DNA of 64,000 nucleotides from Notolepis coatsorum (GCA_963971535.1 OZ020591.1:20229790-20293789); one strand, 5' to 3'; shown: positions 10,674-21,760, numbered from the stretch's first letter. Notes: generated from the sequence alone by a model not told the origin. Program-made: numbers and translations.

Positions 10674-10771
10674 TCTATGGCTAATAAGCTAATGCTAATC
10701 TAATTCTCTGATAATATCTAGAACTATGGCTAATAAGCTAATGCTAATCTAATTCTCTGATCATATCTAGA
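10674..10771. repeat. 49-bp direct duplication
   Basis: Two adjacent copies of a 49-bp unit starting CTATGGCTAATAAGC differ by one base. The flanks to 11498 show no gene or terminal repeat that I recognise. Confidence 0.85.
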
Positions 10772-11499
10772 ACTATAATGCAGAGATCGTGTAATGAATG
10801 GACTAACTGCAGCTGCAGAATATAATTTGAAGTATTTGAACGGACTAAGATGGAGCACCGTGGAGGAGTATGAACTAGAGTAGAGACTGATCTCCAGATT
10901 CTTCACCGTGAAACTACTGAATGTTTTGATGCTGAAACTGAGATGAAGAAACACAAAGCAGGTTTGTTAAATCAGAAGGTCCTTTGAACTTTAATGTCAC
11001 CCTCTTGGTCAATAGGCTCACATTTGAGAGTACGACATTGCACAATTGAATGTTTTATTCTGCATATTACCAGCCGCTTGCAGTGGTTTCATAACCAGGC
11101 TGGGCCTTGTGTGCTGCAGACGCCATCATTGTACCCTAATGCTGCTGCATTGTTTCTGTCTTTATTACCTAACAGACTGAACATAAATACACCACTAGTT
11201 TCAGTTAAAGATTAACCTGAATCTCTTTGTCTGGAAAAACACAACAAAACACAGAGTCGTAGCAACAAGGGTCTGCTGAGGAGTAGAACTAGTCCGGCTA
11301 CACGAGCAGAACAAGATGGAGGTTTTACGGTTTTATTCAGTAATACAAATATAAAATAGAATAGACAGAGTAAAAAAGTACGGTTTGATTCAGTTTTAAA
11401 ATAGACAATTCTAAAAATAATAAAATATAATAGAGTAAAAATTGATAAAATAGTTAAATAAAAATATACAATAACATTACAACAGAGCATCACTCATAA

Positions 11500-11910
11500 C
11501 ATTTAAAGGGGAACTATCTTATAAATGGCCTTTTTCAGTGTTTAGCATTGTTTCCTAGCTATGTGGACTTATATTAATATGATCTATGTCTCTAATTCTC
11601 ATATTGGCGCATTCTTCCAATTCTCCTCTCACAATATTCACCCTCACTGAACTGAGTCATCTGAAAATGTGCGGATTTGTGATGTTAGAGAGACTCAGCT
11701 GCATGATAATGTTCAGGCGGCGCAGTGGTTTAGGTGCCCACTGCCCAGGCTCAAAACGGCTTAAGAAAAATGCTGTTTTTGAGGACTTCATTAGAAATAC
11801 AAAACAATGAATTAAAAAAAATTATAATTACAGAGGTGTTCCATGAACTCACAGGAATTGTGTAAAAGTGCCCAAATAGTGAAAGAAATAGTAAAATAGT
11901 TCCCCTTTAA
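11500..11910. mobile_element. MITE with terminal inverted repeat
   Basis: Ends TTTAAAGGGGAACTAT (left) and ATAGTTCCCCTTTAA (right) are inverted repeats about 410 bases apart. No coding capacity. The target duplication is uncertain (TA or TTAA), so the superfamily is open. Confidence 0.65.
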
Positions 11911-12013
11911 TAGAACAACAGAGCAGTGCATCGCTCTCAACTTAACAACAGAACAGTGCATCACTCTCAACTTTGAGTTTCTTTACAAAGTTCAGTTCTA
12001 AATTACCTTATAG

Positions 12014-12130
12014 AACAACAGAGCAGCAGTGGAGGCTGCTGACCAAATTTTTAGGTGAAGCACAAATTATTATATTATATATTAAATTATATTTTTAAAA
12101 CATCCCCCACTGTGTGTCAGTGGTCAGTGG
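12014..12130. mobile_element. hAT-type terminus
   Basis: CAGTGGAGGCTGCTGA and the following roughly 90 bases are repeated at 21633-21720. The CAGTGG start is usual for hAT termini. No matching far end found. Confidence 0.5.
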
Positions 12131-12135
12131 ACACA

Positions 12136-12372
12136 GATGAAAACATATTAACATTAGGTGACAGCGCACCTGACCAGATGAAAACATATTAGGTGACAGC
12201 GCACCTGACCAGATGAAAACATATTAGGTGACAGCGCACCTGACCAGATGAAAACATATTAGGTGACAGCGCACCTGGCCAGATTAAATCATATTAGGTG
12301 ACAGCGCACCTGACCAGATGAAATCATATTAGGTGACAGCGCACCTGACCAGATCAAAACATATTAGGTGAA
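12136..12372. repeat. 35-bp minisatellite, about 6.5 copies
   Basis: Units starting GATGAAAACATATTAGG at 12136 (a 41-base variant), 12177, 12212, 12247, 12282, 12317 and 12352. Each contains the imperfect palindrome AGGTGACAGCGCACCT. Confidence 0.95.
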
Positions 12373-12822
12373 GGTGACAAGGAAGCCACAGACTCATACC
12401 CCCCCGACACTCAACTAACCGCCTCGGACAGTCCTTCATACCAGTGGCCATCAGGCTCCACAACAGTGGGCAGGGACTGCTGCCAGACATCGACCTAGAA
12501 CTAATAGGAACCCAAGTAGGACAATAACACTACCTTATGCATACTGCACCTTATGTGGATACTGTGAATAATGAATAATGTATATTTCAGTTAGTTAGAT
12601 AGTAAATTATAACACTACCTTATGCATACTGCACCTTATGTGACACTGTGAATACTGTGAAAATATATTTCAGTTAGTTAGATAGTCAATTATATTGACA
12701 TTTGTTTACACTGCTTGTGTTGTTTTCACTACCTGTACCCCCCCCCCCCCCTCCCCCATGCTGCTATGATGCCTGAATTTCCCCAAGGGGATCAATAAAG
12801 GAATATCTTATCTTATCTTAAA
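12373..12822 (+). mobile_element. LINE 3' end with (TTATC)n tail
   Basis: A short coding tail (GQSFIPVAIRLHNSGQG ... then stop near 12527) resembles the C-terminal end of Rex1/CR1-type ORF2. The 3' UTR holds two copies of an ACACTACCTTATGCATAC block and a poly-C run, and ends AAGGGGATCAATAAAGG then TTATC repeats. 5' truncated. Confidence 0.7.
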
Positions 12823-13150
12823 AGGAAAGATGAAATTACCTACCTGGGTTCCATCCTATAGAGGCAAATCTTTCCTGTGACAAAATGGGATCCAATGTAA
12901 TAAAACTAAGTCAACCAACAAACTAGATTCCTGTACCGGATCTCCTCTCTGGTAAACAAGAATACCTTGAAGACTCTAACAGGAGCACTCATTCAAGGGT
13001 ACTACGACTATGCTTGCACCTCATGGTACCAAAGCACCTCAAAGGCACTAAAAACAAGATTACAAACATCTAGTGATGCACGATATATCGGCCGCCGATA
13101 TAATATCGGCCGATATGGCCGTTTTTTTACACATCGGTATCGGTCCGATA

Positions 13151-14782
13151 CAGTAGAGCCATATGAAATCCGTTTTATTTTTTTCCAAATTCCATTTAAT
13201 TTTTTTCCAAATTCCGTTTTTTCCGTTTTAATATTTCAGAATTCTGTATTTTGCTTTGTACGCTCATTTTACCATCAGAAATAGTGTCTAATAAGTGGGA
13301 ATGAATAAATGTCCACAATTTAATAAGATATAACAGTCCATTTAATAGGGCTGTCTTAAATACTTCGAAGCTTCATTCATTTATTTCATTCGAATATGAA
13401 AATAAAATTCGATTATAAAAAAAAATAAAAAGGTATACCGGTATATATTTTTGCAAAATCAACTCTGCCTCTCTTTGTTAACTACAACAAGCAATGCCGT
13501 TTGTTATTTAAGATGAGGTCGGACTCGGCACTGACAGATGTGTTCATTGTGCTGCTTTTATGAAGCCTCAAATGACTGCTTACAATATTTCATGAAAGCA
13601 AAGTGTTTTGTTTGTCTAAGATTTAAAAAGGTTTAAACTTTACAGCACTGACAAAGTTGAACAAAGTGCTGTACAAGTCCCACAACATAAAAAAAAAAAA
13701 TTTTTTATTATTATTTTTTTAATAGTTGATTCCATTTTTATTGCTCAATTCCGCGATTCCGTCCGCGATTCCGTGATCGCGGATTCCATATGGCTCTACG
13801 ATACAGGGCCCGAAATTAGAGCCCGCCACCCGCCATTGGCGGGCAGTTTTTACGTTTGGCGACTCGCACTGAGAGGTCTGCCCGCCGTGTGGCGGGCAAT
13901 AATAGTCATGTGAAAACCGAAAATCATGATCCAATTCTTAGCGCAGTTCTCACTCGCTGTCTCAGCACAGACATGCAGCGCACCGCGCACTGTTGCTCCT
14001 ACCCCTCCTGCACCTGTTTCTGTATGCTGCATGTAAACAGAGGCTATTGCCTCGGACAGTCACCGTGACGTTAGTCTAGTCAGAGGGACCTCCGTGAGCT
14101 AATGTTAGCTACTGTTACAAAATGACCCAGTCAACTATTCACTTTTAGTTTAATACATGAGGCATTGTGTAACGCTATCCAGCCGGCTAGCTACTGATAG
14201 CTCCCGACATCAACAACTGCTCCAGCAAGTGTCCAGTGCATAATACCTCCGTTGGCTAGGTAGCTCATGTTAGCCCACGTTAGCTCACTAGTCACTACGA
14301 AATGTCCCAGTAAACTAAATAGTTCAGAGGCGTTGTCCCAACGCCATCCAGCAGTAGCTACAGATAGCTCCTGACATCAATGTCCTACAACATGCGTATT
14401 CGAGCCCCTGGCTTACATCGCATGAGGGCTGCTGAATAGGGTCTAGCTGCAGCGCAGGAGAATCCTTTCATGCTGAATGTAGAGTTTAGGTCCAGCTGCA
14501 GCGCCGGAGAATCCTTGCTGGAGCTGGAGGCCACTCGAGTATACACACAGACAGTGGAGCTGTTTGCAGACAGCGAGGTGGCGATGTCTTGCAGACAATA
14601 CAACTACAAGTATGATTATATAATATATATATTTTATTAAAAAGATTTTTTTTTATATAAAATAATAATTATTATTTTTTTAATCAAAAAAAAGTTGGCA
14701 GGTAAGAAATATGCTTGGCGGGTAGATTCTTCCCATCTACCCGCCACTGGCCGGTGAGTCAAAAAGTTTATTTCGTGCCCTG
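13151..14782. mobile_element. hAT element B inside A (TSD GTCCGATA)
   Basis: Starts CAGGGCCCGAAATTAG (the first three bases are cut off from the rest by element C) and ends ATTTCGTGCCCTG. Perfect 8-bp duplications GTCCGATA lie at 13143-13150 and 14783-14790. About 600 bases of its interior (14080-14610) are shared with a hAT of different termini at 52369-53306. Confidence 0.9.
13154..13798. mobile_element. hAT element C inside B (TSD CGATACAG)
   Basis: Ends TAGAGCCATATGAAATCCG and CGGATTCCATATGGCTCTA, with perfect duplications CGATACAG at 13146-13153 and 13799-13806. The target straddles the junction of the element B TSD and its first CAG. A fragment (13349-13690) matches the hAT at 26664-27075. 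Confidence 0.92.
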
Positions 14783-15332
14783 GTCCGATATCAAGATAGG
14801 ACCGATATTAATTTTTTATTTATTTATTTTTTAATCTTTTTTTTTCTTTTTACATGTTTTGACCTTAAATAGTTTCAAAATATCAGTAATTTCTGAAAAT
14901 AAGTTACAAAAGTTAAAAAAAGTATGCGTTTTGGAAAATAGCTCTTTATTTGATTATCATAAAAAAGTGTTTTCTATACAGAGATATCGACATTGGTAAA
15001 TATCGGTATCGGCCAGAACAGCAATATTAATATCGGTTATCGGTATCGGCCACAATTTTCACATCGGTGCATCACTACAAACATCACAAAACAAACTGGT
15101 CAGCCTACTGCTTGACCTTACTCCTAAAACCCACCTCACCCCTGCCCACTTTGACAACCTAGGATGGCTTAGAGTAGACGACAGAGTACAGCAACTTGCA
15201 ATGGGCCTGGTCTACAAGATACACTACACCACTAAGATACCCATGTGCATGTCGAAATACTTCCCAAAGGTCAGTGAATACCACGACCACAACACCAGAG
15301 GGAGTTCCACAAATCATGTTCAACCCAGATAA

Positions 15333-15483
15333 AATCATTTAAAAAGTTAAAAAAAATAAAAATAAAAAGAAATTATAACTTTTTTTGTTTTAATAAAAGA
15401 AAAATCGTCATAACTTAGAAATGAGATTGCATAGGTCTATGAATCGATATCGCGATTCTGTTTCGATTAATTGCCCAGCCCTA
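15333..15483. mobile_element. Probable hAT right terminus
   Basis: AT-rich sequence ending CGATTAATTGCCCAGCCCTA, the usual form of a fish hAT end (TAGGGCTGGGC read in reverse). The left end was not found. 15484-15802 holds no recognised feature. Confidence 0.45.
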
Positions 15484-15802
15484 CCGTGTACAGTAAGTTA
15501 GCTTGGTGATCATCATTGTGATGTAGGCTAAGCTAAAAGGTAGCTAACAAATTGGCTAGCTACTGTTAGCATACAAGCTTTTACAAACACTGTACTTACT
15601 TTTTCATCCACAACTTTTTTTCTGATCCAGATGCATAAGTCCACTTCTTCATGTTGCTCAGTTGCTGGTTTATACTTCGGTCCTAATGTTGGCGCAAAGT
15701 TTAATTTAGCCTACTGTGTTGTTACAGCTGTACAGCTTACTAAACTACTAGCTTGCTCTTTCAATGCTGCCTTGCACACAGTCAAAACAGTCCAGAGGCA
15801 GT

Positions 15803-16393
15803 CAGGGATGGGTACCTTTCACATTTGAACCGATACCGGTACCGGTACCTGTGAATCGATACCGGTACCCAACGGTACCTTTTTTCGGTACTTTAAAAAA
15901 AAATATATATAAAAAAAAAAAAAAAAAAATTATTACAATTTTTTTTATTTTTTTTTCCTTTTTTTTTCATGTCAACGTTCACACGCACAATATATGCTTA
16001 CCTAGGATTTGACTTGATTCAACAACAAAGCAGTCGGAGCAATGACAAGCCGAAAACTGTCGAAATTTAATTTACCTACCTCAGTCGTAAAAAAAAATCC
16101 AAACTTCAAATAACTACAATTTCGACAGTTTTCGGCTTGTCATTGCTCCGACTGCTTTGTTGTTGAATCAAGTCAAATCCTAGGTAAGCATATATTGTGC
16201 GTGTGAACGTTGACATGAAAAGAAAAAAGTAAAAAAAAAAAAAAAAAAAAGTAAAAAAAAAAAACGAATAAAAAATATTTTTTTTAAATTTTTTTTAATT
16301 TTTTTTTCGGTTTCTCACTTGATTCGATACTCGGTAGTACCGACGTGTTTCGGTTCGGTACCTCAAAAGTACCGAATTCGGTACCCATCCCTA
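15803..16393. mobile_element. hAT element with internal foldback
   Basis: Ends CAGGGATGGGTACC and GGTACCCATCCCTA. Flanks GAGGCAGT and GCTGCAGT agree at 6 of 8. It is an inverted-orientation relative of 20068-20439 but contains a second, inverted copy of its middle. No coding sequence. Confidence 0.8.
15968..16217. repeat. 100-bp perfect inverted repeat (foldback)
   Basis: Arms 15968-16067 and 16118-16217 are exact reverse complements, with a 50-base loop. Each arm contains TTACCTAGGATTTGACTTG. The related element at 20068 has only one arm, so this copy gained an inverted duplication. Exact arms suggest it is recent or kept by conversion. Confidence 0.95.
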
Positions 16394-16536
16394 GCTGCAG
16401 TTCCGTAAGTTAGGTTTAGCTGGGGCCAATCTCAAGTTTCTCAAGTTTCTTTATTAGTTGTCATACAGAAGTACAGAATACTTTTATACAAAATGCTTCT
16501 TTCTGTTACATTTAGTATAAAAGTATTAGTAGGGAG

Positions 16537-16716
16537 ATGACCAATGCTCTCAACTGCAAATATACCCCTCCCTGCAGGAATGTCCTCAGTAACACACTGA
16601 TTCCTGCCTGGTATAATGTTGAAAAGGCCAATGTTATCACAGAGCTTAAAGATGTGCCAAAGTTAGCCTTTACATCGGATGGGTGGACCAGCTTAACTCA
16701 GGACCACTACTACTAA
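16537..16716 (+). pseudogene. hAT transposase fragment
   Basis: 60 codons including stop: YTPPCRNVLSNTLIPAWYN, then ELKDVPKLAFTSDGWTSLTQ. The LAFTSDGWTS block matches the first catalytic-aspartate region of hAT transposases of the ZBED/Ac type (usual form T-D-x-W-T-S). The frame stops just after it; the remaining roughly 500 residues are missing. It sits in a deleted hAT whose right end reads TAACGATACCCATCCCTA at about 17878-17896. Confidence 0.7.
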
Positions 16717-16927
16717 ATAAAATAGAAAGTCCCAAAATAGTTAATTTATCTGACTGCTTGTATTAATTGATAAAAAAGTTGCCATGTGCAGTAATATAGT
16801 TATATAAAAGAATAATAAAGCAATGTCGATTCTGTTCTTAATCATTTTTTTGCTAAATCAAAAAGAACCGATAAGAGTATCGATAAAGTACCGAACCGTT
16901 AAGCAGTATCGATAAGAGTAGTAGTAT

Positions 16928-17859
16928 TAGGCCTGCCACGATAACACATTTTGCTGGGCGATTAATTGCCCCCGAAAATATCGCGATAAGCGATATTATT
17001 GCGACCGGTTTAGAGAATTTTTTTGAGAAATTTATTTCCCAAAACTTTTATTTTGAAGCCCACCGCTCCGTCTTTTCCGGTTTAAGACTTTTATTTTGAA
17101 GCCCACCGACCGGACCGGAAGTATTGTTGCGATTATCCTAGCCGACAACTTGTCTCGTCCGGTTGTGTTTTTTAGTTTTAACGTTAGCTACTAACGTTAG
17201 ATGCAGCTACTACAGGCAATCAACGATGAGGAGGAAGCGTCAAAGCAGTATATAATAGAATAGCTGTGGTGCGTAGGCACTGCAGCACGACTCGAAAACG
17301 ACCCGTTATAATAAATTAATTCATGTTTAACTTGTCCCCGTCTCCAGTGCTTTGACTAGCCCCACCCGTTCATTGTAAACAATGATGCATGTAATTGTAT
17401 TAACGTTATTCTGTGTTATTCTAACGTTACACTACAAATAACGCTACTTGGTTAAAAGGAGCAACACTATTGAGAAATGTAGTTAAGCTATATGTGGCGT
17501 TGCTACTGCCCCACGGAGCTCCCGTGCTGTGCTCTGTAGTAACGCCAGCGGCCAACCCACACGGAGAGAGACTGCAAGGGGCACTGGTTCCGCCTGAATG
17601 AATGAATGAATGAAAACTTTATTTAACAGATTGCAGAATGGGTACAATACAGTACGGCTCAATACATACAATTGTTAAGGGGATGCAGACCTGAGAAAGA
17701 CGTTTGTCTTGTTTCCATCAGGGTCCCCCATTTTCAATTCATATAGACAATCATTAAAACAAACGCGCAAATAGCAATTAATCGCGCCCGTCAAAATCAT
17801 TGCATTCATTTTAATTATCGCGGCAATTAATCGATTTATTGCTTATCACGGCAGGCCTA
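16928..17859. mobile_element. hAT element (TSD AGTAGTAT)
   Basis: Ends TAGGCCTGCCACGATAACAC and CACGGCAGGCCTA, with perfect duplications AGTAGTAT at 16920-16927 and 17860-17867. A second copy of the family is at 40146-41533. No transposase frame. It contains the retroposed LINE tail at 17596-17751. Confidence 0.93.
17596..17751 (-). mobile_element. LINE 3'-end insertion, 156 bp, empty site known
   Basis: Minus-strand copy of the 3' UTR family (GAAAATGGGGGACCC ... CCCATTCTGCAATCTG) with a (TTCA)n tail. The paralogous hAT at about 41427 reads straight through (CCGCCTCATTAAAAC), which fixes the inserted segment at 17596-17751. A 5'-truncated LINE insertion of only about 150 bases. Confidence 0.85.
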
Positions 17860-17899
17860 AGTAGTATCGATAAAATCCTAACGATACCCATCCCTACCC

Positions 17900-18950
17900 A
17901 TAATTAGTTCTCTACTCGGTAACAAAGTTTGTGATGTAAATATAGAAGAATGTCCCAAGTTGCGGCTGGTACGGTTTACAGGGTTTTATTGTCCAAAGGT
18001 GAATGATAGTGAATGAAATGGTTCAATTAGAGCAGTTGTCAGTTGCTCTGTCTATCAGTTCCAAACAGTGATACAGGTAGGAAAAATGAATCTCCATAAC
18101 AGGGCCCCGTTCCCCGTACCTGGCTAACTGAGTTAGCCGGATAATTTCCAGCATAGCCTGACTTAAGCCAGACCTTTCTGTTCCCCGACGCTCGATTGTC
18201 TAAATCACCATGATCAACAGATCAAAAAGTTTGAGCCTGGTCGAGAGCAGGGTTAAGTTCAGTTAGCTGGATGAACCATGGCCACACCCCCGCAAAGAAA
18301 TGCCAGCTCGCTTCCTGAAATGATTCTCACAGTCTAGATCTGCATTATACCATTCTGAATTATGTTTCTGTGCTTCGTTTTCCTAGAGGGGGCTTTTGAA
18401 ATGTATAATAATAGAACTAAATGCTGATAATAAATCATATTCAGCCTATAGATTTACTTTGTCCTAAATAAAATAATGCACGTCATATACGGCGCTCGGA
18501 GTGCGATACACGCTGCATGTGGTTATTTGAATAACGGCGCATTGCAAATGTGAATCCCGCGGGGATATTTTTAATGAATGAAACCTATCGGCCGTTTGGC
18601 TCTGATTAGTTTCATATATTCTCAGCTGTAGATTTGCTTAACGGAGCGCCCGGATTGTGTTTCATTCAAGCATAAAATTGAAGTGTCTATGCGTGGATTG
18701 TGGTTTTTGTGGATTATGAATTACGAGGACTCTGAGGATTGTTGAATTGTATCATCACTCACACGTTATTGTGATATTGTAACTGGGATTAAAATGTCTG
18801 AGATGCGCTGTTTGACGGATTTGAGAAATTGAATGAGCCGTTGACGTCACATTAATGCATTTGAGAATAAAGAGATAAAACTTCATTCAAAAGAAAAATA
18901 TTCGAAACACAGGTCTCTTGTCCATTGATGGATACACAATGGATATATCC
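17900..18950. mobile_element. Probable DNA-element remnant
   Basis: From 18103 the sequence CAGGGCCCCGTTCCCCGTA with AACTGAGTTAGCCGGA looks like a fish DNA-transposon terminus. No far end or coding region found. Confidence 0.35.
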
Positions 18951-19270
18951 CGTCTGGCACAGTGGTGCAACGGCCAGTGTTCGCACCTGGCAAGCGGGCG
19001 ACCCGAGTTCGAGACCCCGCGTTTCCAATATAATTTTTTTGGAATATAATATTAATGATTATACGCAAAAGTAGCCTAGTTTTAAGTTAAAATATTATAA
19101 ATCTACATGCATTGAGGATGTCATTCTTTATATAGCTCTCAACGTGCACCAAATTGAATTATTCCTACATTGCAAAAAGAAGAAAAAGACTAGAAGAAGT
19201 GGGATTCGAACGCGGGTCGTCTGCGTGAAAGTCAAAACGACCAACCGTCACACCACAGTGCAGATAAGTA
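18950..19270. repeat. Two tRNA-like modules in opposite orientation
   Basis: 18953-19026 (+) has an A-box-like TGGCACAGTGGTGCAACGG with a 4-bp D stem and a B-box-like GAGTTCGAGACCC. 19197-19266 (-) has CTGTGGTGTGACGGTTGG and GCGTTCGAATCCC. Neither folds into a full cloverleaf, so both are better read as SINE heads than tRNA genes. The segment between (19046-19137) recurs at 39276-39365. Confidence 0.5.
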
Positions 19271-20059
19271 AAACATCCACCATACATCAATCAATGGGTA
19301 AGAGAGCCGTATCCTTATTCTGAAACAGTTGAACTAATTATCTTCGCTAGCAAGATCTCATTTGATTATCCATTCCATAAACCTACTGCCAGCAGGCAAG
19401 TTTAAAGAAATATAATCTGATTGATTGGGGTAATGAGGGACTTAAAATTAGCCTATAGATTATGCATTTAACTTGTCGGCGAGGCTATTGAGCCGTACTG
19501 CAATCTGTTAATAAAGTTTTAAATCAATTAATCAATCAATGCCGTTAGAAAACCAGGTGCATGAATTACAGTGATTAGCTAGGTTACTTATAGTAGGTGG
19601 GGAGCCCCCTAGAGTTCAAACATAAATAAGACACTAAACAATAATATAAATACTAGAAGACGGTTTCTGCTTCTACACACGGCCCTTAATTGTGCACTAA
19701 ACTAACACAATTACAAAATATATACTAAAGAAGCTACCGACGTAACCAATTTCATATCATAGTTCTAAACACAAATAAGCTTGACTGGGTCCTGGTTTCC
19801 ACTTGTTGTCCCTGTGCATGGGAAGAACAAATTAGTTAGTGACTCAAATCACAGTCAAGGTATTTCAATAACATTCAAAGTATTTCAACAACTGGCTCCA
19901 TTATTATGGGTACTGTTCTAAAAATATAAACAAACAAAATCTATTCGAGCCAAAGAAACATAATGCCAGTTTTTATTTTTTTTATTTTTTATACAACAGA
20001 GCCATAGCTCTGATAGGCATATAGCCAATGTCTATTCAATGTCTATTCAATGTTCATTG
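19271..20059. other. No recognisable gene
   Basis: Only a 54-base LINE tail at 19487-19540 (CTGCAATCTG, TTAATAAA, then AATC repeats). The rest is AT-rich and unassigned. Confidence 0.5.
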
Positions 20060-20067
20060 GTTGTGAC

Positions 20068-20439
20068 TAGGGATGGGTACCGAATTCGGTACTTTTGAGG
20101 TACCGAACCAAAACACGTCGGTACTACCGAGTATCGAATCAAATTTCTTTTTTTTTCTTTTCTTTTTTTACTTTTACTTTTTTTTTTTTTTTTTTCACAC
20201 GCACAATATATGCTTACCTAGGATTTGACTTGATTCAACAACAAAGCAGTCGGAGCAATGACAAGCCGAAAACTGTCGAAATTGTAGTTATTTGAAGTTT
20301 GGATATTTTTTTACGACTGAGGTAGGTAAATTAAATTTCTTGAGACTAAAGTACCGAAAAAAGGTACCGTTGGGTACCGGTATCGATTCACAGGTACCGG
20401 TACCGGTATCGGTTCAAATGTGAAAGGTACCCATCCCTA
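20068..20439. mobile_element. hAT element, 372 bp (TSD GTTGTGAC)
   Basis: Ends TAGGGATGGGTACCGAATTC and GGTACCCATCCCTA, with perfect 8-bp duplications GTTGTGAC at 20060-20067 and 20440-20447. Same family as 15803-16393, but with one copy of the middle instead of an inverted pair. Confidence 0.95.
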
Positions 20440-20634
20440 GTTGTGACTCTCCATCAGGGTTAATCAGGACTGTCTGCGGTAAGTCGGTCAGGAAGTCTCA
20501 GCCATTCTTTCCCAGGTTTCTTTACGCCGTTTCCTCTTGTAGTTCCTTCTCTTGGAAACTTGGTTATTTTGTCTTTCTATGGTGTATCAGTATCTCATGT
20601 CGTCTTCTCCAACACTCTTATCCTCAGCAGGTCT

Positions 20635-21671
20635 TCACAGAGTAGAGCTACGTTTTGGGAGATGCACGTCTATGCTGTAGTCTTTCTCCTCTTCAGGACA
20701 GTGCAACTTGGTCAGCCTTTTTGGACTGGCTGCGACTGCTGTTGTCCTGCTTCTGAGAGCTCTTGTTTCAAACACTGGAAGTTCAGCAGTGATTTTGTTA
20801 TGTGCATCTTCCTTATGTGCATCTTCCTCTTCCTCTGCTTCATTCTCTGAGGAGCTGCAGTCGTGCACATCATCTGGTTCCCCAGTACACTCTTCATCTG
20901 TGGAATCATCTGATGCCTCTCTCTCATCATCATTTTCCTCCTCGTCTTCATCAGGTGTACATGTAGCAGAGTTAATGGTTGGTTTTGCTGGTGCCATTTC
21001 AGGTTCTTCTCCTTGCATTTCATTTGCAGCACTCTCCTCCACAGCTGCCACACTGTATTTCTCCTTTTCAATGTCTGACACAGCGATTTCCTCTGTCACT
21101 GCTTCTTCTTCTGTGGAATCATTTTCATAGAAATAGCTTCGAACAGTGTCAACTGCTTCAGCTGAGAATGCTTCTGTGTTGTCCTCTGCAGACTTTAGTA
21201 GGGCATAACTGGTATCCCTTTGCTTGAATGAAAGTGCAAGTTGATAATGTCCATCTCTTTTCACAGCAGAGTTCGACATAATCTCCACAAATCTTTTGTC
21301 TTCAACAGACATTTCCTTCTTCTCCTCATATTTCCTTTCTGGGAAATCATGGTTGCATCGTCCAATGAGAAGATTGTTCAAGTCTGCTACTGAAATCTGA
21401 TTAGCGGTGACAGATGAGTGCAGTCCGTCTCCATCCTTGTTTAGTTAGTGGTCCATTCACTATCCATCCTATCTGTTTTAACAGCATAAGGTCCCTCATT
21501 CTGACTGTTAATGACCTTCCACGGTTCCATTAGTTGTGGCGCATTGGTTCCAATGAGCAGTCCAACAGGCGCATTAACTTCCGTCAAGTGAATCTTCTTC
21601 AGGTAGTCCCACCTTTCTAGTGCAGCTTGTGTAGCAGTGGAGGCTGCTGACCAAATTTTTAGGTGAAGCAC
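20635..21671 (-). mobile_element. BEL/Pao LTR-retrotransposon pol relic
   Basis: Fossil. The minus strand carries Pao-type pol sequence: VNAPVGLLIGTNAPQ and GPYAVKT (21671-21441), then the downstream block SVEDKRFVEIM and DGHYQLAL (21381-21240). This order is usual in BEL/Pao pol. The rest of the second ORF, to 20635, is a long Glu/Asp/Ser-rich acidic tract with no homology I recognise. No LTRs, gag, RT core or integrase are present; it is broken in more than one place and looks old. Confidence 0.7.
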
Positions 21672-21760
21672 AAATTATTATATTATATTCATAAAACATC
21701 CCCCAATGTGTGTGTCAGTAGTGGCTGGTGAGTTAAAAAATTGGGGAGAACGGGAGAGAT
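21633..21760. mobile_element. hAT-type terminus, second copy
   Basis: CAGTGGAGGCTGCTGACC and the following roughly 80 bases repeat 12014-12110. A nested CAGTAGTGGCTGGTGAG at 21717 looks like another hAT start. 21761-22284 holds no gene I recognise. Confidence 0.5.

Larger units (their letters stand above)
13071..15077. mobile_element. hAT element A (TSD CAAACATC)
   Basis: Termini TAGTGATGCACGATATATCG and CATCGGTGCATCACTA are inverted, with perfect 8-bp duplications CAAACATC at 13063-13070 and 15078-15085. No transposase. Most of its length is later insertion (element B at 13151-14782). Confidence 0.93.
12835..15332 (+). pseudogene. LINE ORF2 C-terminus, split by nested hAT elements
   Basis: The left part (12967-13070 in frame) encodes LTGALIQGYYDYACTSW and SKALKTRLQT. 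The right part resumes after the insertion at 15086 with NKLVSLLLDLTPKTH, FDNLGWLRVDDRVQQLA, and ends NTRGSSTNHVQPR with stop at 15330-15332. Joining across the 8-bp duplication CAAACATC keeps the frame, so the LINE was in frame here when the hAT landed. The same C-terminal tail is at 807-848. The layout suggests a CR1/L2-group element. It is truncated within RT on the left. Confidence 0.75.

Noticed and set aside
18953-19026. Functional tRNA gene
   Set aside because: A and B boxes are present but the acceptor and T stems do not pair and the anticodon loop is the wrong size.
20708-21227. Ser-rich plus-strand ORFs
   Set aside because: Shadow of the acidic minus-strand frame; GAA/GAG codons read in reverse give Ser/Phe/Leu runs.
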